From positions 1-10,660 of the forward strand of contig JAEDMD010000050.1 in assembly GCA_016303195.1 (NCBI GenBank): a DNA stretch of 10,660 nucleotides, read 5' to 3'. The notes below the pieces were generated by a model. It had not been told where the DNA came from and did no database searches. It saw only the letters and a program-made list of their open reading frames with translations. Source of the DNA: Oscillospiraceae bacterium (lineage in GTDB: Bacteria; Bacillota; Clostridia; Oscillospirales; Ruminococcaceae). Shown here piece after piece: positions 1 through 5,952 of this stretch (position 1 is its first letter; each line of letters begins with the position of its first letter). The translations under genes and the position numbers were made by a program.

Positions 1-5
1 AACGT

Positions 6-24
6 GCGCCTGCGGCGCTTTTTT
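6..24 (+). terminator. Rho-independent terminator of an upstream gene
   Basis: A five-pair GC stem (GCGCC at 6-10, GGCGC at 14-18) with a three-base loop is followed directly by six Ts. It would end a plus-strand gene lying left of the window. The stem may continue beyond the left edge, so its full length cannot be judged. Confidence 0.65.
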
Positions 25-33
25 ATATTTTTT

Positions 34-64
34 AAAAGTAAATGCTGTTGCCGTGTCCCTACAA
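34..64 (+). repeat. 19-base repeat plus remnant of palindromic element end
   Basis: The 19-mer AAAAGTAAATGCTGTTGCC (34-52) recurs exactly, in inverted orientation, at 10606-10624. In both places it lies a few bases from a CCCTACAA end, which is the terminal sequence of the palindromic repeats found in the thiamine operon. Here only the end (TCCCTACAA, 56-64) is present without its palindrome, suggesting a truncated or solo copy just upstream of a promoter. Confidence 0.6.
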
Positions 65-74
65 ATCAATAGCC

Positions 75-103
75 TTGACTGTATCAGTCCACCGTGATAT
101 AAT
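75..103 (+). promoter_or_regulatory. Sigma-A type promoter for the small membrane peptide gene
   Basis: TTGACT (75-80) and TATAAT (98-103) are separated by exactly 17 bases. A TG one base before the -10 box (95-96) makes it an extended -10. Transcription would begin near 110, giving a leader of only about 17 bases before the start codon at 127. Confidence 0.8.
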
Positions 104-126
104 ATGTGAAAAAGGAGGACAGCATA

Positions 127-270
127 ATGAAAAAACTTTTTGTGACCTTAGCTGCCGTGGCGGCATATCTGTTTATAAGCATTTTTACAGGCTGGTGGGC
201 TGTAACATGGATAATCTGGGTGTTTTATTTTGCCTATATGATCTATCTCGTCTATCAGGATCATCAGTGA
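127..270 (+). CDS. Small hydrophobic membrane peptide, 47 aa, unknown function
   Basis: This short gene was found from its signals rather than its length. A strong promoter at 75-103 and a near-perfect AAAGGAGG site (111-118), eight bases before the ATG, precede a 47-codon frame ending in TGA. The product starts MKKLFVTLAAVAAYLF and is hydrophobic almost throughout, with a GWW...W segment near residues 22-31 and a short polar tail (QDHQ). It most likely spans the membrane once or twice as a hairpin. I do not recognise a family. It lacks a lipobox, and cleavage as a signal peptide is unlikely because there is almost nothing downstream. It could be a regulatory small membrane protein or a toxin-like peptide, but nothing nearby decides this. 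It converges on paaK and shares the hairpin at 284-331. Confidence 0.65.
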   Translation: MKKLFVTLAAVAAYLFISIFTGWWAVTWIIWVFYFAYMIYLVYQDHQ

Positions 271-283
271 TATTGAGGAAAAC

Positions 284-331
284 TTTAAAAAAATCGGGGA
301 ATAGCCCTTCATCAGAAAGGTTATTCCCCGA
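284..331 (-). terminator. Terminator of the iorA-iorB-paaK operon, possibly bidirectional
   Basis: Arms TCGGGGAATAGCC (294-306) and GGTTATTCCCCGA (319-331) form a 13-pair stem with one G-U pair and a 12-base loop. Read on the minus strand the stem is followed by seven Ts (complement of 287-293), so it is a strong end for paaK, whose stop is 47 bases upstream. On the plus strand only a weak TAATGTTAT tract follows, so it may also stop the small peptide transcript less efficiently. Confidence 0.85.
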
Positions 332-377
332 TAATGTTATATCAGTACAGCTTTCATGTATCTGAGTTTATGGATTA

Positions 378-1619
378 TCAATCGTAACGCTCGTCAATGA
401 CACGGGCGGTTTTCTTTGTGCTTCTTGGGAGAACGCCGACTTCTACGACCTTGACGATAGGAGTGAAGCCGATCTTGCTCTTTACCTTTTCAGCGATCCT
501 CTTGCTGAGTGAAGCGAAGTCAACGTCGCCTGTTGACTCAACGTAGATACGCATAGTGTCCTTGCCGTCGAGGTGAGAGATGCGGATCTGGTACTCGCTG
601 TTGATCTCGCTGAAGTTTGCGAGAACTTCCTCGATCTGGTTCGGGAACACGTTAACGCCCTTTATCTTCATCATATCGTCTGTACGTCCCATGATAGTGC
701 CGATACGTGGATAGCATCTTCCGCACTTGCACTTGCCTGGGATTATTCTTGAAAGGTCGTGGGTTCTGTAACGGATAAGGGGAGCGCCTTCCTTTACGAG
801 AGTTGTGATAACAATTTCGCCCATTTCGCCGTCGGGAACAGGTTCGCCCGTCTTAGGGTCGATAACTTCAAGATAGAGGTAATCGTCCCAGTAGTGCATA
901 CCCTCGTTGTATTCGCAGTTGATACCGATACCGGGGCCGTAAATCTCAGTAAGTCCGTAGATATCATAAAGCTCGATGCCGAGGGAATCAGCGATATGCT
1001 GACGCATTTTGTCGCTCCATCTCTCAGATCCGATAACGCCCTTTTTCAGGTGGATGTTCTTCTTGATGCCTCTCTTTTCGATCTCCTCAGCGAGAAGAAG
1101 TGCATATGAAGAAGTTGAGCAGAGGACAGTTGTTTCGAGAGCCTGCATCATTTCGAGCTGTTTGTCGGTATTGCCGGGGCCCATAGGAACTGCCATTGCG
1201 CCCAGCTTCTCACAGCCGTTCTGGAAGCCGATACCTGCTGTCCACAGACCGTAACCGGGAGTTATCTGTATTCTGTCCTTGTTTGTGATGCCTGCAACTT
1301 CGTAGCATCTCTTGAACATTTCGCCCCAGTCGTCAACGTCCTTAGCTGTGTAAGGGATGATAACGGGAGTACCTGTTGTACCTGATGAAGAATGGATACG
1401 AACGATTTTTTCTTCGGGTGCAGTCATAAGTCCGAGAGGATAAGCATCACGGAGATCCTTTTTCTCGGAGAAGGGGAGTTTTGTGAAGTCCTCAGGCTTT
1501 TCGATATGTGTGATGCCTGCTTCCTTGAGCTTTTTGCCGTAGAAGCTGCCTGCATCAACGAGAGCTCTTATTCTGTCATTCACGAGGTCAAGCTGTTTCT
1601 GTGTGATCTGCATTTTCAT
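378..1619 (-). CDS. paaK: Phenylacetate-CoA ligase family protein (aryl/arylacetate-CoA ligase)
   Basis: This 413-residue protein belongs to the PaaK branch of the adenylate-forming (ANL) enzymes. These activate an arylacetate with ATP and join it to coenzyme A in the cytoplasm. Visible motifs are the phosphate-binding loop SSSGTTGTP (77-85), the YDIYGLTE motif (218-225), RYRTHD (283-288), GRTDDMMKIKG (311-321) and a C-terminal lysine segment RSTKKTARV (399-407). A CKCGRC cluster (297-302) is also typical of the family. The length is slightly below the usual 430-440. It lies downstream of iorB on the same strand, separated by a MITE-like element, and is the last gene before the operon terminator. 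A GAAAGGAAAG site precedes the start. A second in-frame ATG two codons later (1611-1613) has better spacing, so the true start may be there. The substrate (phenylacetate, indoleacetate or hydroxyphenylacetate) is not readable from sequence. Confidence 0.9.
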   Translation of the reverse strand: MKMQITQKQLDLVNDRIRALVDAGSFYGKKLKEAGITHIEKPEDFTKLPFSEKKDLRDAYPLGLMTAPEEKIVRIHSSSGTTGTPVIIPYTAKDVDDWGEMFKRCYEVAGITNKDRIQITPGYGLWTAGIGFQNGCEKLGAMAVPMGPGNTDKQLEMMQALETTVLCSTSSYALLLAEEIEKRGIKKNIHLKKGVIGSERWSDKMRQHIADSLGIELYDIYGLTEIYGPGIGINCEYNEGMHYWDDYLYLEVIDPKTGEPVPDGEMGEIVITTLVKEGAPLIRYRTHDLSRIIPGKCKCGRCYPRIGTIMGRTDDMMKIKGVNVFPNQIEEVLANFSEINSEYQIRISHLDGKDTMRIYVESTGDVDFASLSKRIAEKVKSKIGFTPIVKVVEVGVLPRSTKKTARVIDERYD

Positions 1620-1633
1620 TCTTTCCTTTCGTT

Positions 1634-1791
1634 CAATTCGTAATTCGTAATGCGTAATTCGTAATTATTGTGTTCGCATTCGCTCACAAATTGAATATTA
1701 TTAATCCATAATTATATAAACCTGAATTATTTAAATCCGTCCACGAAGTGGACACCGCAATTACGCATTACGAATTAAGCATTACGCATTA
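1634..1791. repeat. MITE-like element with AATTCGTAATGCGTAATT inverted ends
   Basis: The iorB-paaK gap is almost entirely repeat. AATTCGTAATGCGTAATT (1642-1659) and its exact reverse complement (1759-1776) are separated by 99 bases. Both arms sit within shorter iterations of TAATTCG and TAATGCG. Inside are a hairpin GTCCAC-GAA-GTGGAC (1739-1753) and a TTGTG...CACAA pair (about 1667-1689). No transposase is encoded, so it looks like a non-autonomous element. The right end runs into the 3' end of iorB. The left end stops a few bases before the paaK ribosome site. A TATAAT on the minus strand (1711-1716) might give paaK a weak promoter, but I see no convincing -35 box. Confidence 0.75.
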
Positions 1792-2354
1792 TAACGAAGT
1801 GCCTTTGAGTTCATTTCCACGAACTGCGGTTTAACGGTCTTTTTCATAGTCTCCTCGATGTCGTCAACGGAGAAGGGAAGTATGTTGTTCCTTACGGATG
1901 CACCCAGCATTATCATGTTCAGTACCTTTGGCGAGCCGATATCCTCGCAGGCCTTTACGCCGTCAACGAGAAGCACGTTCTCAACATTTCGCTGTAAATA
2001 CTCCAGCATTTCCTTTCCTGTGTAGTCAGAACCGCCGAGAGTTGCGGTAACAGGCATGATAGGATGTGTATTTACTACGACCTGTCCGCCGTCCTTTAAG
2101 TATGGGAGCATACGGACTGCCTCAGCAGGCTCGAAACCGATGATGAGGTCTGCTGTTTTCTCAGGGAACATGGGGCAGTAGATATCGTCGCCCAGTCTCA
2201 GGAAGCTGAAAACGCTTCCGCCCTTCTGAGCCATACCGATAGTTTCAGCGCTCATTACGGGGATATCATGTTCCATAGCTGTTGCGGCGATGAGCTTTGA
2301 AGTCAGAACGATTCCCTGACCGCCTACACCGCAGATAAGGATATTACTCTGCAT
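1782..2354 (-). CDS. iorB: Indolepyruvate (arylpyruvate) ferredoxin oxidoreductase, beta subunit
   Basis: This 190-residue protein is the gamma-domain type subunit of the 2-oxoacid:ferredoxin oxidoreductase superfamily. It pairs with IorA to convert arylpyruvates plus CoA to arylacetyl-CoA, CO2 and reduced ferredoxin. The N-terminal ILICGVGGQGIVL and the MAQKGGSV segment near residues 42-49 are family hallmarks, and the length is typical. I chose the ATG at 2352-2354 over the GTG three codons upstream. AGGAGG lies eight bases before the ATG, and the GTG sits inside that site. The start overlaps the 3' end of iorA by 11 bases, indicating translational coupling. The last residues (YNA) and the TAA stop are encoded by sequence matching the TAATGCGTAA iterations of the adjacent element, so the native C terminus was probably altered. 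Confidence 0.92.
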   Translation of the reverse strand: MQSNILICGVGGQGIVLTSKLIAATAMEHDIPVMSAETIGMAQKGGSVFSFLRLGDDIYCPMFPEKTADLIIGFEPAEAVRMLPYLKDGGQVVVNTHPIMPVTATLGGSDYTGKEMLEYLQRNVENVLLVDGVKACEDIGSPKVLNMIMLGASVRNNILPFSVDDIEETMKKTVKPQFVEMNSKALRYNA

Positions 2355-4161
2355 TGCCTGCACCTCCTATTGCTCCGAAAGGACAAACCTGTGAACAAAG
2401 TCCGCAGCCTGTACAAAGGGAATTTTCGATCGCTACCTTGCCCTCGCTTATAACGATACCTGGACATCCGAGGGTCTTTATGCACTTCTTGCACTGAGTA
2501 CATTTTGTGCTGTCGATAACAGCAGGCTTTTCGGGCTTGATGAGAACTGCACAAGGCGACTTGAATATGATAGCCTTGACACCTTCTTCGTTAGCTACAC
2601 GCTTTACAGTCTCAACGGACTTTTTCAGTTCAAGAGGATTTACAGTTTCAACAGTCTTGACACCGATGCCCTTGAGGACTTCCTGAATGCTTACCTTTTC
2701 AACGACCTCGCCCATCATTGTGCGTCCTGTGCCTGGGTGAGGCTGATGGCCTGTCATGGCAGTTGTGGAGTTGTCGAGGATAACGAGAGTCATGTCAGCC
2801 TGATTGTATACGGCATTTACTGCGCCTGTGATGGCGGATGCGAAGAATGTGGAATCGCCCACGAAAGCGAAACACTTTGTATCAGGCTCTATTTTGCCGA
2901 TACCCTGAGTTATGTTAACGCCTGCGCCCATGCAGAGGCAGGTATCGACCATATCAAGAGGCATGGCGTTACCGAGAGTGTAGCATCCGATATCACCGCA
3001 GAATACGGATTTCTGACCCTTCATAGCTTCCTTTACAGCGAAGAATGAAGCTCTGTGAGGACAGCCTGCACAGAGTACGGGAGGTCTTACAGGGAGAGCG
3101 GGAGCTACTTCAGCCTTTGCGGTTTCGGGGATATCCCAGCCCATGAATTCGGAAATATTGCCGAGAACGGAAGCACAGGTGTTCTCGCCTGCGGTCTTTA
3201 CATTGTGTGTCAGCTTGCCGAGAATTTTAGTGCCGAGGTGATACTTTCCGCAGATATATGTAAGTTCACGCTCGATTATGGGGTCAAGCTCCTCGATACA
3301 GAGGACTTCATCCAGTCCTCTGAGGAATTCAACAGCCTGCTGTTCGGGGAAAGGGAAAGGAGTTGATACCTTGAATATACGTGGAGCGTCCTTGTCTCTG
3401 AGGGCTTCCATAGTATATGTGTAGCTGATGCCGTGGGTAGCGATGCCCTTTCTGCATCCGCTTGTTTTTTCGGTGAGGATGAGATTCCTGCCGTACTCCG
3501 AGAATACCTTTGAAAGCTCGGCATTGCGCTCCTCGATATGGATATGTGCATTGTAGGAAAGTCTTGGGAAAATGACCCACTTTGACGAATCCTTGACAAA
3601 TCCCTCAGGCTTGTTTATCTTGTACTCGTTCTCGTCCTTGACTTCGATGGAAGCGTAGCCGTGACAGACTCTTGTAGTCGGGCGGAAAAGAACGGGTGTA
3701 TTGTATTTTTCGGAATACTCAAATGCGTCCTGAATCATGTCATATGCTTCCTGAACTGATGAGGGGTCAAAGCAGGGGAGCTTTGAGAAAGAAGCAAAGT
3801 GACGGGTATCCTGTTCAGTCTGTGAAGATATCGGGCCGGGGTCGTCGGCGACCATGATGACCATACCGCCCTTGACACCGATATAAGCAAGGCTCATAAG
3901 GGGATCGGAAGCGACATTAAGTCCGACCTGCTTCATTGTTACCATAGAGCGGGCGCCGCTGTAAGCCGCACCTGCGCCAAGTTCGAGAGCGGCCTTTTCA
4001 TTTACAGACCATTCAACGTAGACAGAACCGTCATTGACTTTGGCAGTAGTTTCCAGAACTTCGGTGGATGGTGTTCCAGGGTAGCCTGAGATGAGGTTCA
4101 GGCCTGCTGCGATAGCGCCACGGGCGATAGCGGCATTACCCATAAGAAATTCTTTATGCAT
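2344..4161 (-). CDS. iorA: Indolepyruvate (arylpyruvate) ferredoxin oxidoreductase, alpha subunit
   Basis: This 605-residue protein is the thiamine diphosphate and iron-sulfur subunit of the oxygen-sensitive IorAB complex of anaerobes. The N-terminal pyrimidine-binding domain starts with GNAAIARGAIAAG and a GYPGTPSTE segment (26-34). The ThDP domain carries CAGCPHR (364-370), GDIGCYTLG (389-397) and the GDS...LDN cofactor motif (435-464). The C terminus is a fused two-cluster ferredoxin domain with cysteines at 554, 557, 560 and 566 and at 583, 586, 589 and 593. Size and order match full-length IorA. The start has a strong AAAGGAGG site and lies about 70 bases downstream of a consensus promoter. 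It is the first gene of the operon with iorB and paaK. Specificity for indole-, phenyl- or hydroxyphenylpyruvate cannot be assigned. Enzymes of this family can run reductively when ferredoxin is reduced. Confidence 0.95.
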   Translation of the reverse strand: MHKEFLMGNAAIARGAIAAGLNLISGYPGTPSTEVLETTAKVNDGSVYVEWSVNEKAALELGAGAAYSGARSMVTMKQVGLNVASDPLMSLAYIGVKGGMVIMVADDPGPISSQTEQDTRHFASFSKLPCFDPSSVQEAYDMIQDAFEYSEKYNTPVLFRPTTRVCHGYASIEVKDENEYKINKPEGFVKDSSKWVIFPRLSYNAHIHIEERNAELSKVFSEYGRNLILTEKTSGCRKGIATHGISYTYTMEALRDKDAPRIFKVSTPFPFPEQQAVEFLRGLDEVLCIEELDPIIERELTYICGKYHLGTKILGKLTHNVKTAGENTCASVLGNISEFMGWDIPETAKAEVAPALPVRPPVLCAGCPHRASFFAVKEAMKGQKSVFCGDIGCYTLGNAMPLDMVDTCLCMGAGVNITQGIGKIEPDTKCFAFVGDSTFFASAITGAVNAVYNQADMTLVILDNSTTAMTGHQPHPGTGRTMMGEVVEKVSIQEVLKGIGVKTVETVNPLELKKSVETVKRVANEEGVKAIIFKSPCAVLIKPEKPAVIDSTKCTQCKKCIKTLGCPGIVISEGKVAIENSLCTGCGLCSQVCPFGAIGGAGNAE

Positions 4162-4184
4162 TGTTTTCCTCCTTTATATATACA

Positions 4185-4215
4185 TTTAGTTATTTGTAAT
4201 AACGTGATAACTAAA
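4185..4215. promoter_or_regulatory. Inverted repeat in the iorA leader (candidate operator or RNA hairpin)
   Basis: TTTAGTTAT (4185-4193) and ATAACTAAA (4207-4215) are exact inverted arms separated by 13 bases. A nested pair GTTAT/ATAAC (4189-4193 and 4199-4203) gives three half-sites. It lies in the first part of the iorA transcript, after the start point and before the ribosome site. This fits either a repressor operator or a weak AT-rich hairpin. No regulator gene is in the window. Confidence 0.4.
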
Positions 4216-4237
4216 AGTATAACATTCGCTCAAAGAA

Positions 4238-4266
4238 ATTATAGCACCTGAAATTTGAAATGTCAA
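4238..4266 (-). promoter_or_regulatory. Consensus promoter of the iorA-iorB-paaK operon
   Basis: On the minus strand TTGACA (complement of 4261-4266) and TATAAT (complement of 4238-4243) are both perfect and are separated by 17 bases. Transcription would start near 4231, giving a leader of about 70 bases. Such an unmodified consensus suggests high basal expression, perhaps held in check by the inverted repeat downstream. Confidence 0.85.
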
Positions 4267-4306
4267 ACCTTTGGTGCAGATTAGTGATAAATGTAGATTT
4301 TGGCTT

Positions 4307-4354
4307 AAAAAAAAGTCCCCGAAAGGTGAAAGTTGACATTCGCATATGCGGGGA
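4307..4354 (-). terminator. Terminator-like hairpin upstream of the ior promoter
   Basis: Six-base arms TCCCCG (4316-4321) and CGGGGA (4349-4354) enclose a 27-base loop. On the minus strand eight Ts follow (complement of 4307-4314). The loop contains the palindrome CGCATATGCG (4341-4350), which overlaps the right arm. The long loop makes it a weak terminator. It could catch readthrough from the lipoprotein gene before it reaches the ior promoter. Confidence 0.4.
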
Positions 4355-4410
4355 TATGGTTTGTTTATACCTTTCTGCAATTGAATTAAGGGACGAAAAA
4401 ACAATTTAGG

Positions 4411-4487
4411 GACGTAGGGGATGCCGTCCCCTACAAAAACATTCATGAAGAATAGCGAAATTGTAGGGGCTGGCGTCCCGACAGCCC
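4411..4487. repeat. Two palindromic GTAGGGG repeats in the iorA-lipoprotein gap
   Basis: The first copy has arms GTAGGGGA (4414-4421) and TCCCCTAC (4427-4434) around TGCCG. The second begins TTGTAGGGGCTG (4461-4472) and closes with CAGCCC (4482-4487). Both start with the GTAGGG end seen in the thiamine operon repeats but have different stems. The remaining gap (4162-4570) holds the ior promoter, the leader repeat and two terminator-like hairpins. I see no gene in it. Confidence 0.65.
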
Positions 4488-4527
4488 ATGCTATAATTAT
4501 AATTTATTCATTAATTACGGGTACGGA

Positions 4528-4555
4528 TAAAAAAGGACGCACCTTATGTGCGCCC
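4528..4555 (-). terminator. Rho-independent terminator of the lipoprotein gene
   Basis: On the minus strand GGGCGCAC (complement of 4548-4555) pairs with GTGCGTCC (complement of 4535-4542) in eight pairs with one G-U and a five-base loop. Six Ts follow. It lies 16 bases past the stop of the lipoprotein gene. Confidence 0.9.
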
Positions 4556-4570
4556 TCATATTCGTTCTTA

Positions 4571-5575
4571 TCAGAAATCGTAATTGTAAATGAAGCTGAA
4601 GTCTCTGCCTGCGATCTCGTCAAATTCAAGACCGCCGTTGACAACACGGTACACCCATGTCAGCTCGCCTTCGGAAGAATATGTATATCTTGCGAAAGGA
4701 AGCCACTCGACATTGAATTCAGCCATCTTTGTCTCGAATGTCTCATCGCTGTTGTATGTGAATTCTTCATGCGGTACGGTATCCTTGTCCCATTCCTCAT
4801 AGTTCATCCAGTAAAGCTCGCCCTTGTACATATTTGAATACGCAAGCACGAACTGATTCTTACTGCTGTCATAAGCGAAATTGGCATTCTCTCCCGAACT
4901 TCCGTCGGATGGAACTTTTGTGCCGAATTCGTCATATGTGAAGAAAGTTACCTGATAAGTGTCCTCGGACGAACCCCATTTTATAATGAGTTCGGGAGTT
5001 CCGTTGCCGTCCATATCATAGAGTGTATAGGATACGGAAACATTTTCGGGATTTTCCTCCATCAGTGAGTCTATCTTCTTTGATACCTCGTTCACATATG
5101 CTTCCACTATCTCGTCATGTGTAGGTGCAGGACGGGTAGTAGTTTCGGGAAGCTGAGAAGTTGTAGCGGCAGTAGTCGTTGTCTGGACTTGCTGTACACC
5201 TGATGATGAGGTAGTTTCCGCAGGCTGAACACTGCCTGATGATGCCTTCTGCGAGGTCACAGCCTTTGAAGGCGAGGCATTTGAGATTATTGCGGAAGAA
5301 GCGGATGTTTCTGAAACTGTTCCCGTTAATACAGCGATGTCACTGCTTGTGGTTTCTGTTTCGGTGTATGCAGACTCGGCAGAAACTGAGGCGGTAACAG
5401 CTTCGGCAGATGTTGTAGCGATATCAGCCTGTAAAGACTGTGATGTATAATTGCTTGTGATGCCTGCTGACGGGTCGGAAGTTGACACCTGAGTAGGCGG
5501 TTCTTCTCTGCCGTCGCATCCTGTGATGACTATGAGAGCAGCCGCTGCGAAAGCAGCAGAAAAATATCTTTTCAT
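4571..5575 (-). CDS. Secreted lipoprotein with Ser/Thr-rich linker and DxDGNG motif
   Basis: This 334-residue protein has a clear lipoprotein signal. A short basic start (MKRYF) and a hydrophobic stretch end in the lipobox ITGC, with the lipidated cysteine at position 20. Residues about 21-150 are a low-complexity Ser/Thr/Ala-rich linker, as in wall-spanning or glycosylated spacers of Gram-positive surface proteins. The C-terminal domain (about 150-334) contains DMDGNGTPELI (187-197), a calcium-loop-like motif common in Ruminococcus-type lipoproteins, and many aromatic residues. No catalytic signature is recognisable. It is probably anchored to the outer face of the membrane and exposes its domain beyond the wall. 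An AGGGGG site lies about eight bases before the ATG. It is a single-gene unit with its own promoter and terminator. Function unknown. Confidence 0.9.
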   Translation of the reverse strand: MKRYFSAAFAAAALIVITGCDGREEPPTQVSTSDPSAGITSNYTSQSLQADIATTSAEAVTASVSAESAYTETETTSSDIAVLTGTVSETSASSAIISNASPSKAVTSQKASSGSVQPAETTSSSGVQQVQTTTTAATTSQLPETTTRPAPTHDEIVEAYVNEVSKKIDSLMEENPENVSVSYTLYDMDGNGTPELIIKWGSSEDTYQVTFFTYDEFGTKVPSDGSSGENANFAYDSSKNQFVLAYSNMYKGELYWMNYEEWDKDTVPHEEFTYNSDETFETKMAEFNVEWLPFARYTYSSEGELTWVYRVVNGGLEFDEIAGRDFSFIYNYDF

Positions 5576-5688
5576 TATTGTCCCCCTGTATATCCGAAGT
5601 TCTATGTAAAGCCTGATTGCTAACTTTGGCGGAAATTATGAACAAATTATTACGTAATGTAACTTTTTACGGACTATACTATATCCAT

Positions 5689-5717
5689 ATTATACACACA
5701 GTTTTTCATAAAGTCAA
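5689..5717 (-). promoter_or_regulatory. Promoter of the lipoprotein gene
   Basis: On the minus strand TTGACT (complement of 5712-5717) and TATAAT (complement of 5689-5694) are separated by 17 bases. Transcription would begin near 5682, leaving a leader of about 107 bases. A perfect palindrome ATTACGTAAT (5649-5658) lies in the early leader and could be an operator. Confidence 0.8.
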
Positions 5718-5755
5718 GCGGAAACATTAAACTCTGCATAATTTCACAATAACTA

Positions 5756-5784
5756 TTGATTTATTTCATCCTTTGTGATATAAT
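5756..5784 (+). promoter_or_regulatory. Promoter of the thiamine operon
   Basis: TTGATT (5756-5761) and TATAAT (5779-5784) are 17 bases apart. TG at 5776-5777 makes an extended -10, as in the promoter at 75-103. The predicted start near 5790-5792 is only a few bases before the TPP aptamer. The divergent lipoprotein promoter has its -35 box 38 bases away. Confidence 0.8.
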
Positions 5785-5790
5785 AATACC

Positions 5791-5890
5791 ATACAGGGGA
5801 GCTTGTGAGACAAGCTGAGAGGGAAGTCACGGTGCATTAAGTTAACTTCCGACCCTTTGACCTGATTCGGCTAATACCGACGTAGGGAGT
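5791..5890 (+). promoter_or_regulatory. TPP riboswitch aptamer (THI element)
   Basis: All core elements of the thiamine diphosphate aptamer are present in order: AGGGGAGC (5795-5802), CTGAGA (5815-5820, the pyrimidine-binding loop), GACCCTTTGACCTGAT (5851-5866) and CGTAGGGA (5881-5888). Helix GCTTGT/ACAAGC (5801-5806 and 5810-5815) and an optional extra stem GGAAGT/ACTTCC (5822-5827 and 5845-5850) are perfect. TCGG/CCGA (5867-5870 and 5877-5880) closes the second arm. The P1 helix is very short: only about two pairs (A5793-C5794 with G5889-T5890) can be drawn. Bound TPP should lower expression of the thi genes. Confidence 0.95.
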
Positions 5891-5937
5891 TCTTTTAATA
5901 TGTTGATTAAAGGAACTGCAATATGCGGTTCTTTTTT
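5888..5937 (+). terminator. Riboswitch expression platform: antiterminator and terminator
   Basis: Two exclusive hairpins can be drawn. AGTTCTTTTAAT (5888-5899) pairs with ATTAAAGGAACT (5905-5916) as a 12-pair antiterminator that uses the 3' strand of P1. Alternatively GAACTGC (5913-5919) pairs with GCGGTTC (5925-5931) around AATAT, followed by six Ts, as an intrinsic terminator. Ligand-stabilised P1 would block the antiterminator and stop transcription just before the thiS ribosome site. Confidence 0.88.
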
Positions 5938-5952
5938 ATTAGAGGTGATGAT

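Noticed and set aside
42..365. 107-residue plus-strand frame overlapping the small peptide gene
   Set aside because: It has no ribosome site, runs through a promoter and a terminator, and its composition is not protein-like. The 47-codon frame at 127 has all the signals.
2355..2363. GTG start for IorB three codons upstream
   Set aside because: The GTG overlaps the AGGAGG that serves the ATG at 2354.
3055..3366. Frames antisense to iorA, such as this one and that at 2737-3048
   Set aside because: They are shadows of a clearly assigned gene with no initiation signals.
4231..4400. T-box or other amino-acid riboswitch upstream of iorA
   Set aside because: No T-box core or specifier stem is visible, and the hairpins lie upstream of the promoter, outside the ior transcript.
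4186..4446. 86-residue minus-strand frame over the ior promoter
   Set aside because: It spans the promoter, the terminator-like hairpin and repeats, with no family resemblance.
4421..4837. 138-residue plus-strand frame antisense to the lipoprotein gene
   Set aside because: It begins inside a palindromic repeat, lacks a ribosome site and covers the lipoprotein terminator and 3' end.
5923..5952. Upstream ATG giving a longer ThiS
   Set aside because: It lies in the loop of the riboswitch terminator and lacks a ribosome site; the added residues do not match ThiS.
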